Positions 9,388 through 17,404 of a DNA stretch of 64,000 bases are shown here, piece after piece. The stretch's first letter is position 1; each line of letters starts with the position of its first letter. The stretch comes from an uncultured Flammeovirgaceae bacterium. GTDB taxonomy: Bacteria > Bacteroidota > Bacteroidia > Cytophagales > Cyclobacteriaceae. Under the pieces are notes generated by a model. The model saw only the letters and a program-made list of their open reading frames with translations. It had not been told where the DNA came from and did not search any database. The translations under genes and the position numbers were made by a program. The stretch lies in assembly GCA_937883755.1 (NCBI GenBank), contig CAKZYA010000031.1:47599-111598 (forward strand). Reading direction: 5' to 3'.

Positions 9388-10913
9388 CCCTTTCTATCAC
9401 CGACCTGATTACCCTTTCCCTCTATCTTTCGGGTATGGTCGCTCTGGGCTTCTACTTCGCCAGAAAAAACAATAGCACCGAAGAATACTTCGTAGGCAAC
9501 CGAGCATTTAAAGGCTGGGTAATTGGCTTGTCTATGTTGTCTACTTCTATCAGCTCCATCACATTTCTGGCATTTCCGGCCGCGGCTTTTACGCTGGACT
9601 GGCGGCAGTTTATTTCCAACTTGATGCTGCCGCTAGCCGCGGTACTGGCTATCTTATTTTTTATTCCTTTTTTCCGGCGGGGACAGTTGACTTCCGCTTT
9701 TGAATATTTGGGAGAGCGTTTCGGACCAGTAGCTCGCCTCTACGGAACGCTGAGTTTTTTGATGCTGCAAATTCTGCGAATTGGGCAGATTCTGTTTCTG
9801 GTAGCTATTCCGGTGAATCTTTTTACCGGGATTCCTATCGTCACTGTCATTAGCTTTCTAGGCTTGTTTATCGGCTTCTACACCGTTATTGGTGGTATTG
9901 AAGCAGTGATCTGGACCGACGTGGTGCAGGCTATTGTACTCTGGCTGGGCGGTATTCTTTGCTTAGTACTCATGATTAGCCAACTACCCGATGGGCTGTC
10001 CCAGGTATTTAGCGTAGCGGAAACTCACCAGAAGTTCGGTGTAGGTAGCACCGATTGGAATTTAAGTGAGCGAACCTTCTGGACAGTGGCCTTGCTGGGC
10101 ATTTTTCATTTTCTAGCCATGTATTCCAGTGACCAAAATATTATCCAACGTTATGTAGCCTCTCGTAGCACTCGGGAAGCAAAGAAAGCTACCATTATCT
10201 ATTCGGTAGTGGCCCTACCCACCTGGGCACTGTTCTTCTTCATTGGTACTACGCTGTTCGTTTATTACACTGTGTTCCCGGATATTACTATAAATCGCTT
10301 AGAAGCCGATCAGGTATTCCCCTATTTTATTTTAACTAATCTGCCTACCGGAGTAGCCGGACTTATATTAGCCGCAGTACTCGCCGCCGGGATGTCTACT
10401 CTGGACTCCAGCATCAATGCTATCGCCACGGTGACAGTAGTCGATATTTTGAAACCTTACTGGATGAAAAAACGATCCGATCAACGGTACTTACAAGTTG
10501 CCCGGCTGATTGCCATTGGCGTTTCGCTGATGATGATTGGCGGTGCGGTATTCTTTTCCGCTATTGAAAAAGAAAGTATCAACGATCTAAGCTGGATTGT
10601 CGCCTCGGTTTTTGGGGGTTGTTTGGTAGGCTTGTTCCTGCTAGGCTTCTTTACCACCCGCGTAGGTTACCACGCCGCTTTAGTAGCTTTAATCATCTCA
10701 GTAGTAGTCAATATTTACCTCGGACTCGGACTGGCCGGATGGCTACCTGAACCTTGGACGGTGAACGTACAATCTTACTGGGTGGGTGTAATTGTAAATT
10801 TACTATTTATGGGATTGGCTTATCTGCTAAGTTTTATTTTTACCAACCAGCAATCACTGAGCGGTCTAACCGTCTGGACACAAACCAACAAGACTTCTGA
10901 AACCAATGTCTGA
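9378..10913 (+). CDS. Sodium:solute symporter (SSS family), probably sugar or sugar-acid uptake
   Basis: At 511 residues and about thirteen transmembrane helices, this matches the SSS family. Visible marks are the N-terminal STEEYFVGNRAFKGWVIGLS, the GGIEAVIWTDVVQ signature in the middle and AAGMSTLDSSINAIATV in helix 8, the sodium-site helix. Family members import sugars, sialic acids, amino acids or organic acids with Na+. Its position between the sialidase-like gene and the aldolase gene (8 bp overlap downstream) suggests that it carries the released monomer across the inner membrane. Substrate specificity is inferred from context only. Confidence 0.92.
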   Translation: MEVALSITDLITLSLYLSGMVALGFYFARKNNSTEEYFVGNRAFKGWVIGLSMLSTSISSITFLAFPAAAFTLDWRQFISNLMLPLAAVLAILFFIPFFRRGQLTSAFEYLGERFGPVARLYGTLSFLMLQILRIGQILFLVAIPVNLFTGIPIVTVISFLGLFIGFYTVIGGIEAVIWTDVVQAIVLWLGGILCLVLMISQLPDGLSQVFSVAETHQKFGVGSTDWNLSERTFWTVALLGIFHFLAMYSSDQNIIQRYVASRSTREAKKATIIYSVVALPTWALFFFIGTTLFVYYTVFPDITINRLEADQVFPYFILTNLPTGVAGLILAAVLAAGMSTLDSSINAIATVTVVDILKPYWMKKRSDQRYLQVARLIAIGVSLMMIGGAVFFSAIEKESINDLSWIVASVFGGCLVGLFLLGFFTTRVGYHAALVALIISVVVNIYLGLGLAGWLPEPWTVNVQSYWVGVIVNLLFMGLAYLLSFIFTNQQSLSGLTVWTQTNKTSETNV

Positions 10914-11823
10914 TCATAACCCATCCCAACTGCACGGTATTATTCCACCAACAGTAACCCCACTTACTGAGAAAATGGAGTTAGACCAATTGGCCACCTC
11001 CAAGCTACTGAAACATCTGATAGACGGCGGAGTACACGGCCTTTTTGTTCTTGGCACCACTGGAGAGGCACCGAGCCTGACTGACCAAGTAAAAATAGAT
11101 TTAATCCAACAAGTAGGTGATGAAATAGGCACCAAACTTCCCTGGTTAGTAGGCATTACTGATACTTGCCTGGCCAGTGCAGTGAAGTGGGCTGAGCGAT
11201 CTGAGCAGCAGGGGGCTACCGCCGTTGTAGCAGCCTCACCTTTTTATTTCCCGGTTGATCAATCGGCTCTTTACCAGTTCTTTGAGCAGTTAGCCCAGGA
11301 AAGTCCGCTACCGCTTTTTCTATACGACATTCCCAGCCATACCCGAAACTGTCTAGAGCGGGACACCATTATTTCCTTGCTCCAGCTACCAAATATCGTC
11401 GGATACAAAGATAGCTCACTAGACGTGATGCACTTCCAACGGCTGAATCAGTTGCGGACGGAGGAACAATCTTTCCCCTATTTTCTGGGGCCAGAGGAGT
11501 TTCTGTTGGAAACAACCCTGCTGGGAGCCAGTGGCGGGGTAAACGGTGGTGCCAATATTTTCCCGAAATTGTATGTCAAACTGTACAACTCTGTTAAACA
11601 ACGAGATATAGAAACTGCCCAACGCTTGCACCACTTAGTGATGCAGGTCAGTCGTAACATCTATCAAACCGGACGTACTGTAACCTCCGGACTCAAATTC
11701 GCCTTAGCAGAAATGGGAATTGGCAATGGTTTAATGGCACCGCCTCAGTTGAATTTAACTGATAAAGAAAAAGAAGGCATGCGGAGATTTCTAAATGAAT
11801 TCAGAAACAACTTTCCACTTTAA
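10906..11823 (+). CDS. DapA/NanA-superfamily class I aldolase or lyase
   Basis: This 305-residue TIM-barrel protein has the DHDPS/N-acetylneuraminate lyase hallmarks: the GTTGEAPSLT phosphate/carboxylate loop (about residue 49), the catalytic Tyr in LYDIPS, the Schiff-base Lys in GYKDSS, and a late glycine loop GGVNGGANIF. The family cleaves or condenses 2-keto acids with pyruvate. There is no lysine-biosynthesis context. In this operon it most likely splits a 2-keto-3-deoxy or nonulosonate-type sugar acid into pyruvate plus an aldose. Overlap with the symporter gene by 8 bp supports coupling. N-acetylneuraminate itself is possible, but nanE, nanK and nagAB partners are absent. Confidence 0.88.
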   Translation: MSDHNPSQLHGIIPPTVTPLTEKMELDQLATSKLLKHLIDGGVHGLFVLGTTGEAPSLTDQVKIDLIQQVGDEIGTKLPWLVGITDTCLASAVKWAERSEQQGATAVVAASPFYFPVDQSALYQFFEQLAQESPLPLFLYDIPSHTRNCLERDTIISLLQLPNIVGYKDSSLDVMHFQRLNQLRTEEQSFPYFLGPEEFLLETTLLGASGGVNGGANIFPKLYVKLYNSVKQRDIETAQRLHHLVMQVSRNIYQTGRTVTSGLKFALAEMGIGNGLMAPPQLNLTDKEKEGMRRFLNEFRNNFPL

Positions 11824-11834
11824 TTCACCAGTGA

Positions 11835-12296
11835 ATGAATAACACCGATTTAGATAATCTACTCACTCAGTTAGATAAACACCGAAAACAAGACGAAACT
11901 ATTGTATTTACCAACGGCTGCTTCGATATTCTTCACCGAGGCCACGTCACCTACCTGCAAGCTGCCCGCAATTTGGGAGATCTATTAGTGATCGGGGTCA
12001 ATACCGATGCTTCGGTGAAGCGACTGAAGGGCGAAGGCCGTCCGATAAATAATGAAGATGATCGAGCCTTTATTCTTCAAAGTCTGGCTTGCGTGGACTA
12101 CGTAATCAAGTTTGGTGAGGATACTCCTCATGAACTACTTTCTCAGATCAGACCGGACATTCTGGTGAAAGGCGGAGACTATAAACTGGAAGAAGTTGTA
12201 GGCCGAGAGTTTGCCCAGCAGGTAGTATTAATCGATTTTGTGGACGGTTACTCTACTACCAAAACCATCCAAAAGATGAAAGAAATCGAAAATTAA
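11835..12296 (+). CDS. RfaE2-type sugar-phosphate nucleotidyltransferase (cytidylyltransferase-like fold)
   Basis: This 153-residue protein is a stand-alone version of the C-terminal half of HldE. It has FTNGCFDILHRGHVTYL with the HxGH nucleotide-binding motif, GVNTDASVKRLKGEGRP, DILVKGGDY and the late STTKTIQKM corresponding to the family's (S/T)T motif. HldE and RfaE2 transfer AMP from ATP to a sugar 1-phosphate. The next gene, 5 bp away, encodes a kinase fused to a HAD phosphatase, the other two activities needed to make a nucleotide sugar from a sugar phosphate. Finding it inside a glycan-use operon rather than a lipopolysaccharide locus is unusual. ADP-heptose formation is one option; an activated catabolic intermediate is another. 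Confidence 0.88.
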   Translation: MNNTDLDNLLTQLDKHRKQDETIVFTNGCFDILHRGHVTYLQAARNLGDLLVIGVNTDASVKRLKGEGRPINNEDDRAFILQSLACVDYVIKFGEDTPHELLSQIRPDILVKGGDYKLEEVVGREFAQQVVLIDFVDGYSTTKTIQKMKEIEN

Positions 12297-12301
12297 TCGT
12301 T

Positions 12302-14194
12302 ATGCCTACGCCATTTTCCCAACTGTTCAACCAGATTTCTTCCCTACGTGTAGGTGTGCTAGGTGACTTTGCCGTAGACGCTTACTATCCGCTGGAAACT
12401 GAAACGGGTGAGCTTTCATTAGAGACGGGTAAGGCGGTTCACCGAGCGAGAGAAATTCGGACATCGTTAGGAGCAGCAGGTAACGTAATAAATAACTTTA
12501 GTGCGCTGGGAGTATCAGCAATAAAAGTATTCGGTTTACGAGCCAATGATCTCTGGGGACGGGAATTACTGCACTTACTACATCAGAAAGGCGTAGACAC
12601 TTCCGGTTTAATTCTTCAAGAACAGCAGTGGCAAAGTTGCGCTTATGTAAAGCCAATGCTGGGCAAAGAAGAAGGCCATCGCCTGGATTTTGGCTCCTAC
12701 AATCAGGCTTACGCTGATTTACTAGATCAGGTATTAAAAAAAGTAGAAGGTGCGCTTCCCAACCTAGATATTCTTCTGCTCAATCAGCAGTTCGTCAAGC
12801 CGCTTCTGAATTTAGATTTAATTCAAAAATTGAATCGACTGACAAGTCAATTTACCAACTGCTTGTTTGTGGCTGACTTGCGCGATTTAGGTCAGCATAT
12901 TCAAGGTATGGCACTCAAGGCTAATACGTCAGAAACCGCCCGAATACTCAATCTATCTCACCTGGATGAACAAGATACTGAACAATGTCTAGAACAATGC
13001 CAGGCATTGAGTCAGCAGCAAGCATCCTCAATCTTACTCACCCGAGGAGCCTATGGTATGATCTATTCCGATGGAACTCTAACCGAAGCTGTTCCCGGAA
13101 TCTGGCACGATGGAGAAGTTGACCCAGTAGGTGCAGGTGATACGGCTATCAGCACGTTTGCTGCTTGCCAGGCAGTGCACGCCGATATCAATCAGTGTCT
13201 GGAGATTGCCAATACCGCCTCGGCAGTCACCGTTGGCAAGTTGTACCAGACGGGTACAGCTTCGCCTCAAGAAATTCAAAACTTATTAACTGATTGTACC
13301 TACGTTTATCATCCTCACCGGGCTGATCATCCTGAAACCGCTCAGTACCACGCCAATACACTTATTGAAGTCATTGAAGAATACCCACTCCAGCGACCGA
13401 TAAAATTTGCCATGTTTGATCACGACGGCACTATTTCTGTACTACGTCAGGGCTGGGAGGATATTATGCAGCCTTTGATGCTTCGGAGTATTACTGGAGA
13501 TGCTTTTGCTAAGATTTCTTCTTCTCTGAAAAATGAATTAGCTGAAAAAATCACGCAACTTATCGGACAAACTACTGGGGCTCCCACCATTGTTCAAATG
13601 GAAGGTTTGGTAGAACTCATTCAACGGGAAGGTTACCTACCTTCGGAAGACATCCATTCACCTGAATATTATAAACAAGAATTTCTCGATCTACTCAACA
13701 AAAAAGTAGCCGAGCGCACTGAACGTTTCCAGCTGGGTGAATTAGCTATTGAGGACTTCACCATAAAAGGCGTAATTCCTTTTCTTCAAAAACTTAAAGC
13801 CACTTCAGTGGAATTGTATTTAGCCAGTGGCACTGATGAAGAGAATGTAAAACAAGAAGCCAATACGCTCGGCTACGGCTCCTGGTTTACAGGAGGTATA
13901 CACGGAGCTCGTCCTAATGGAATCAGTGCCAAGCGCAAAGTACTTCAGCACCTTTTACAAGACAAAAACGCTAATCCTTCAGAGATACTGGTGATTGGTG
14001 ATGGCCCCTCAGAGATACGGGAAGGCCGAAAAGTCGGTGCAATCTGTATTGGTATCGCCTCCGACGAAGTACGGCGATTTGGTTTAAATCTCGATAAACG
14101 AGAACGACTAATTCGAGCGGGTGCCCACTACATCATTTCGGATTATTCCCAACAGGAAGCCTTGTTTAATTTATTTTTTCCTCAAAACACCTAA
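12302..14194 (+). CDS. Bifunctional PfkB-family carbohydrate kinase fused to HAD-family phosphatase
   Basis: This is a 630-residue two-domain fusion. Residues 1 to about 325 form a ribokinase/PfkB kinase of the RfaE1 type: RVGVLGDFAVDAYYPLE at the start, SLGAAGNVINNFSALGV, and the anion-hole and catalytic DPVGAGDTAIS near residue 276. Residues from about 360 form a HAD hydrolase: motif I FDHDGTIS (about 369), motif II LYLASGTD, and motif IV VIGDGPSEI (about 563). In ADP-heptose synthesis a kinase makes the 1,7-bisphosphate, a HAD enzyme removes one phosphate and RfaE2 adds AMP. The same three domain types lie here in two adjacent genes. The true sugar is unknown. No frameshift is seen; the linker is continuous. 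Confidence 0.87.
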   Translation: MPTPFSQLFNQISSLRVGVLGDFAVDAYYPLETETGELSLETGKAVHRAREIRTSLGAAGNVINNFSALGVSAIKVFGLRANDLWGRELLHLLHQKGVDTSGLILQEQQWQSCAYVKPMLGKEEGHRLDFGSYNQAYADLLDQVLKKVEGALPNLDILLLNQQFVKPLLNLDLIQKLNRLTSQFTNCLFVADLRDLGQHIQGMALKANTSETARILNLSHLDEQDTEQCLEQCQALSQQQASSILLTRGAYGMIYSDGTLTEAVPGIWHDGEVDPVGAGDTAISTFAACQAVHADINQCLEIANTASAVTVGKLYQTGTASPQEIQNLLTDCTYVYHPHRADHPETAQYHANTLIEVIEEYPLQRPIKFAMFDHDGTISVLRQGWEDIMQPLMLRSITGDAFAKISSSLKNELAEKITQLIGQTTGAPTIVQMEGLVELIQREGYLPSEDIHSPEYYKQEFLDLLNKKVAERTERFQLGELAIEDFTIKGVIPFLQKLKATSVELYLASGTDEENVKQEANTLGYGSWFTGGIHGARPNGISAKRKVLQHLLQDKNANPSEILVIGDGPSEIREGRKVGAICIGIASDEVRRFGLNLDKRERLIRAGAHYIISDYSQQEALFNLFFPQNT

Positions 14195-14197
14195 CCT

Positions 14198-15241
14198 ATG
14201 AAGAAGACTCTAATTGGCCTATTCCTAATCATTTCATCCCAGGTCACTGCCCAAACCTACGCTGAGCGATTAGGCTGGGAAGCTGACGATAAAGTGATCA
14301 TTATGCACGTTGATGACGCGGGTATGTCCTACGACTCCAATCAAGGCACAATTCGAGCTTTAGAGGGCTTAGCCAACTCGGTAAGTGTAATGATGCCTTG
14401 CCCCTGGGCAGCTAGTTTTATTCGATACGCCCAAGAAAATCCCGAAATAGATGCCGGGCTACACCTCACCCTCACCTCCGAGTGGAAAGATTACCGTTGG
14501 GAACCACTAACCGGACAGGTTCCCGGTTTAATTGATAGGGAAGGAGCGATGTGGCATCGGGTTGAACAAGTGGCGAGCCATGCTTCCGCCGATGAAGTGG
14601 AAGCTGAAATTCGGGCGCAGGTAGAACGAGCACTAGGTATGGGCTATCAACCTACTCATCTGGACTCTCACATGGGTACACTGTTTGCCACCGAACAGTT
14701 TTTGGAACGCTATATCAAAGTTGGGACAGAGTACGGCATTCCGGTGATGCTACCGGGTGGGCACAATACATTACTTCGGCAGCAGTACCGAGATGAAGCT
14801 ATTCGAGCACTTAAGAAAGCAGGAAAGTACCAAGAGGGCATGGGCGTTCCGGTACCCGAAGTTTTGGGTCGAGCTGAAGCCGTAGGCAAAATGGTCTGGG
14901 AGGCTGGACTACCCGTACTAGATGATCTGCATAATACCAGTGGCGGTTGGCGGGTGCCGAAAGGGCAAGAACGTACTGCCGAGAATATAAAAGAGGTAAA
15001 AGTTCAGGAATTCTTGAAAGCATTCGAGCAGCTACAACCAGGTGTTACAATGTTTATCGTACATTGCACTGACCCTACCGAAGTATTTCCTCATATCTCC
15101 GGCTCCGGACTTTCCCGGGAAGGTGATATGCTAGCCATGCTTGACCCTCGGTTAGAACAATATCTGAAAGACCACCACATAAAAATGACTACCTGGCGCG
15201 AACTCAAACAACGCCGTGATCGAGTTACAGCCAAACAATAG
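14198..15241 (+). CDS. Secreted YdjC/ChbG-family carbohydrate deacetylase
   Basis: This 347-residue protein has a signal peptide (residues 1-18, cut after VTAQ). The mature part has the YdjC/ChbG metal-site motifs: HVDDAGMS (paired Asp), DAGLHLTLTSEW (His) and HLDSHMGT (His), then a late FIVHCTDP. The family removes N-acetyl or O-acetyl groups from sugars using a divalent metal. E. coli ChbG is cytoplasmic and acts on chitooligosaccharide phosphates, whereas this one is exported and so should act in the periplasm on the imported oligosaccharide. It lies 3 bp after the kinase-HAD gene. The predicted role is to strip acetyl groups before cleavage or transport. Confidence 0.9.
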   Translation: MKKTLIGLFLIISSQVTAQTYAERLGWEADDKVIIMHVDDAGMSYDSNQGTIRALEGLANSVSVMMPCPWAASFIRYAQENPEIDAGLHLTLTSEWKDYRWEPLTGQVPGLIDREGAMWHRVEQVASHASADEVEAEIRAQVERALGMGYQPTHLDSHMGTLFATEQFLERYIKVGTEYGIPVMLPGGHNTLLRQQYRDEAIRALKKAGKYQEGMGVPVPEVLGRAEAVGKMVWEAGLPVLDDLHNTSGGWRVPKGQERTAENIKEVKVQEFLKAFEQLQPGVTMFIVHCTDPTEVFPHISGSGLSREGDMLAMLDPRLEQYLKDHHIKMTTWRELKQRRDRVTAKQ

Positions 15242-15250
15242 CCCTACCCT

Positions 15251-17398
15251 ATGAAACTGCTCGCTTTACTACTACTCGCATTACCCACACTCGCTCAATC
15301 CCCTGAACCTGATACCAGCTTTCTTCAACCTGTCTCGGTGAAGTATTCTTTGCTCGATAAGGCGGAAGATGTGGACTTGAAGAAAGTAGTGGTCAATTAT
15401 GATGATATAGTGTACGTACTAAGCAACCAGGGATTATACCGCGTGCTGGACGGGAAATTAGTGCGTGATATTAGCTACCGCCCATTAGCCGATAAAGCTC
15501 CAGTGGATATCATTATTCAGGAGGAAAGCGGTTATCTGTACTACTTATACGAAGATCAGTTTCTTACTAATGCCCATGCCGGAAAGCCCTATGCGTATCT
15601 TCCTGACGGTGAGTACTATCAACTAACTGTAAACCGGGCTGGCGATGTGCTGGTTGCAGGCAACCAAGAATCTGCTCTTTACAAAAACGGCGATTGGATA
15701 AAACTTAATGAGCTAGATACTGAAATACAATCCGTTCAGTGTCACGATGAGCAATTTTATGCGTTGACTAATTCGGGAGTTTATCAACTTACTGGCGCAG
15801 AGTGGAAGCTGTTTCATACTGATGAAGAGGCGAATTGTATAACATTTCGGGATGATGAACTACTGATTGGAACCGATAAAGGCTACTACGGTATTTCCTT
15901 GGTAGATGCTACCGAAACCACTTCGCTAGTCAGTCGCGTTCCGGTGCCCAATATCAATTCTCTACTAGCTAGTTCTGACGGACTCTGGGCAGCTACGCTT
16001 CAGGGAGCTTGGCAGCAAACTGATAGTTCATTCCGCTACTTTTCTTCTAAACGCTGGTTGGATCAGAATGAGGTACTTGATATAGCTTCCGATAGTGAAG
16101 GAGATATTTATCTGCTAACCGCTAGTGGACTAAATAAAGTAGATTTTCAGCCGATGACATTGGCGGAGAAAGCCAAGTATTTTGAAAAGAAGATACGCCA
16201 ACGCCACATCCGCTACGGATTTATTGCCGAAATGCGGTTGACTAAACCCGGCGATATTACTACCGCTGAAATGATTGATACTGACAATGACGGTCTCTGG
16301 TCGGCATTTTATCTGGGTAGCCAGGCGTATCGCTACGCAGTTACTCAAGAACCAAAAGCCCGGCGCAATGCCTGGGAAGCCTTTGAAGCTTACGAACGCT
16401 TGCTTTCCATCAATCCGTTGGATGGGTTTCCTTCCCGTACCTTTGAGCGCAAAGATTATAAAGTAGCTGACCTCGACCGATGGCGCCCGTCACCGGATTC
16501 GGCTTGGGAATGGAAAGGGCATACTAGCAGCGATGAGTTTGTGGCCTACATCTACGTGGCTTCGCTCATGGATGAATTTCTTGCCGAAAGCAATGAAGAG
16601 AAGCAGCGAGTAGCTGATTTTATCGACGCTATCGTTACCCACGTTATTGAAAATGATTACTACTTCGTAGATATTGACGGTGAACCCACGCTTTGGGGAC
16701 GTTGGAACCCGGAATACATTAATTGGTATCCACCTACTATTCGCGACCGTCGCCTGGGTAGCCTCACGCTGATTGCCGGATTACAATTAGCCTACGACCT
16801 CACCGGTAAAGAACGCTTTAAGGAAGAAGCTTATCGCATGATGGAGGAACATGGCTACTTGGAAAATATCTTGATTGATATGAACACTATTGCCCCTACT
16901 CCCGGCTACGTACACGAAGGACACGATATGGGCTCGGGTGGCTGGAACCACTCCGACGATGAAATGGCGTTTCTCACCTACTGGGTGATTCATCGCCATG
17001 CATTTAACGATGAGCTGAAACAGAAATACGAACAAGCCATTCGTAACCACTGGGAAATTGAACAACTAGAAAAAAATGCCGTTTGGAACCTGATTACCTA
17101 CGCCACCGAAGGCTCGTTTGACCGTGCAGCTACGCTATGGTTCCTGCGAGATTATCCGCTCGATCTCATCCGCTACGATACTAAAAATTCTCATCGGCAA
17201 GATTTGACTAAGCTAGAACCCAATTTCCGTAATCAGGAAACTGTGGAACTATTACCGGCTGTCGAACGGCGAATTATTCGCTACAACGCTAACCCTTTCC
17301 AGTTAGATGGTGGGCAAGGCGGACTACGAGAGCTAACCGGAGCCGAGTACCTTCTCCCCTACTGGATGGCGCGTTATCTTGAAGTAGTTAGCGGTTAG
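15251..17398 (+). CDS. Secreted protein with propeller-like N-terminal half and helical C-terminal half, function unknown
   Basis: This 715-residue protein has a short signal peptide (LLALLLLALPTLAQS). Residues about 30-290 are short repeating beta blocks (DDIVYVLSNQGLYRV, EQFYALTNSGVYQL, DELLIGTDKGYYGI) like those of sensor beta-propellers. Residues about 320-715 are helical and rich in Trp and acidic residues (WRPSPDSAWEWKGHTSSDE, GSGGWNHSDDE). This resembles the alpha/alpha-toroid fold of many glycoside hydrolases and lyases, but I do not recognise a named family. Its place in the operon (9 bp after the deacetylase gene, 6 bp before the second propeller gene) suggests a glycan-processing enzyme. 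Catalytic residues are not assigned. Confidence 0.75.
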   Translation: MKLLALLLLALPTLAQSPEPDTSFLQPVSVKYSLLDKAEDVDLKKVVVNYDDIVYVLSNQGLYRVLDGKLVRDISYRPLADKAPVDIIIQEESGYLYYLYEDQFLTNAHAGKPYAYLPDGEYYQLTVNRAGDVLVAGNQESALYKNGDWIKLNELDTEIQSVQCHDEQFYALTNSGVYQLTGAEWKLFHTDEEANCITFRDDELLIGTDKGYYGISLVDATETTSLVSRVPVPNINSLLASSDGLWAATLQGAWQQTDSSFRYFSSKRWLDQNEVLDIASDSEGDIYLLTASGLNKVDFQPMTLAEKAKYFEKKIRQRHIRYGFIAEMRLTKPGDITTAEMIDTDNDGLWSAFYLGSQAYRYAVTQEPKARRNAWEAFEAYERLLSINPLDGFPSRTFERKDYKVADLDRWRPSPDSAWEWKGHTSSDEFVAYIYVASLMDEFLAESNEEKQRVADFIDAIVTHVIENDYYFVDIDGEPTLWGRWNPEYINWYPPTIRDRRLGSLTLIAGLQLAYDLTGKERFKEEAYRMMEEHGYLENILIDMNTIAPTPGYVHEGHDMGSGGWNHSDDEMAFLTYWVIHRHAFNDELKQKYEQAIRNHWEIEQLEKNAVWNLITYATEGSFDRAATLWFLRDYPLDLIRYDTKNSHRQDLTKLEPNFRNQETVELLPAVERRIIRYNANPFQLDGGQGGLRELTGAEYLLPYWMARYLEVVSG

Positions 17399-17404
17399 AC
17401 AAGA

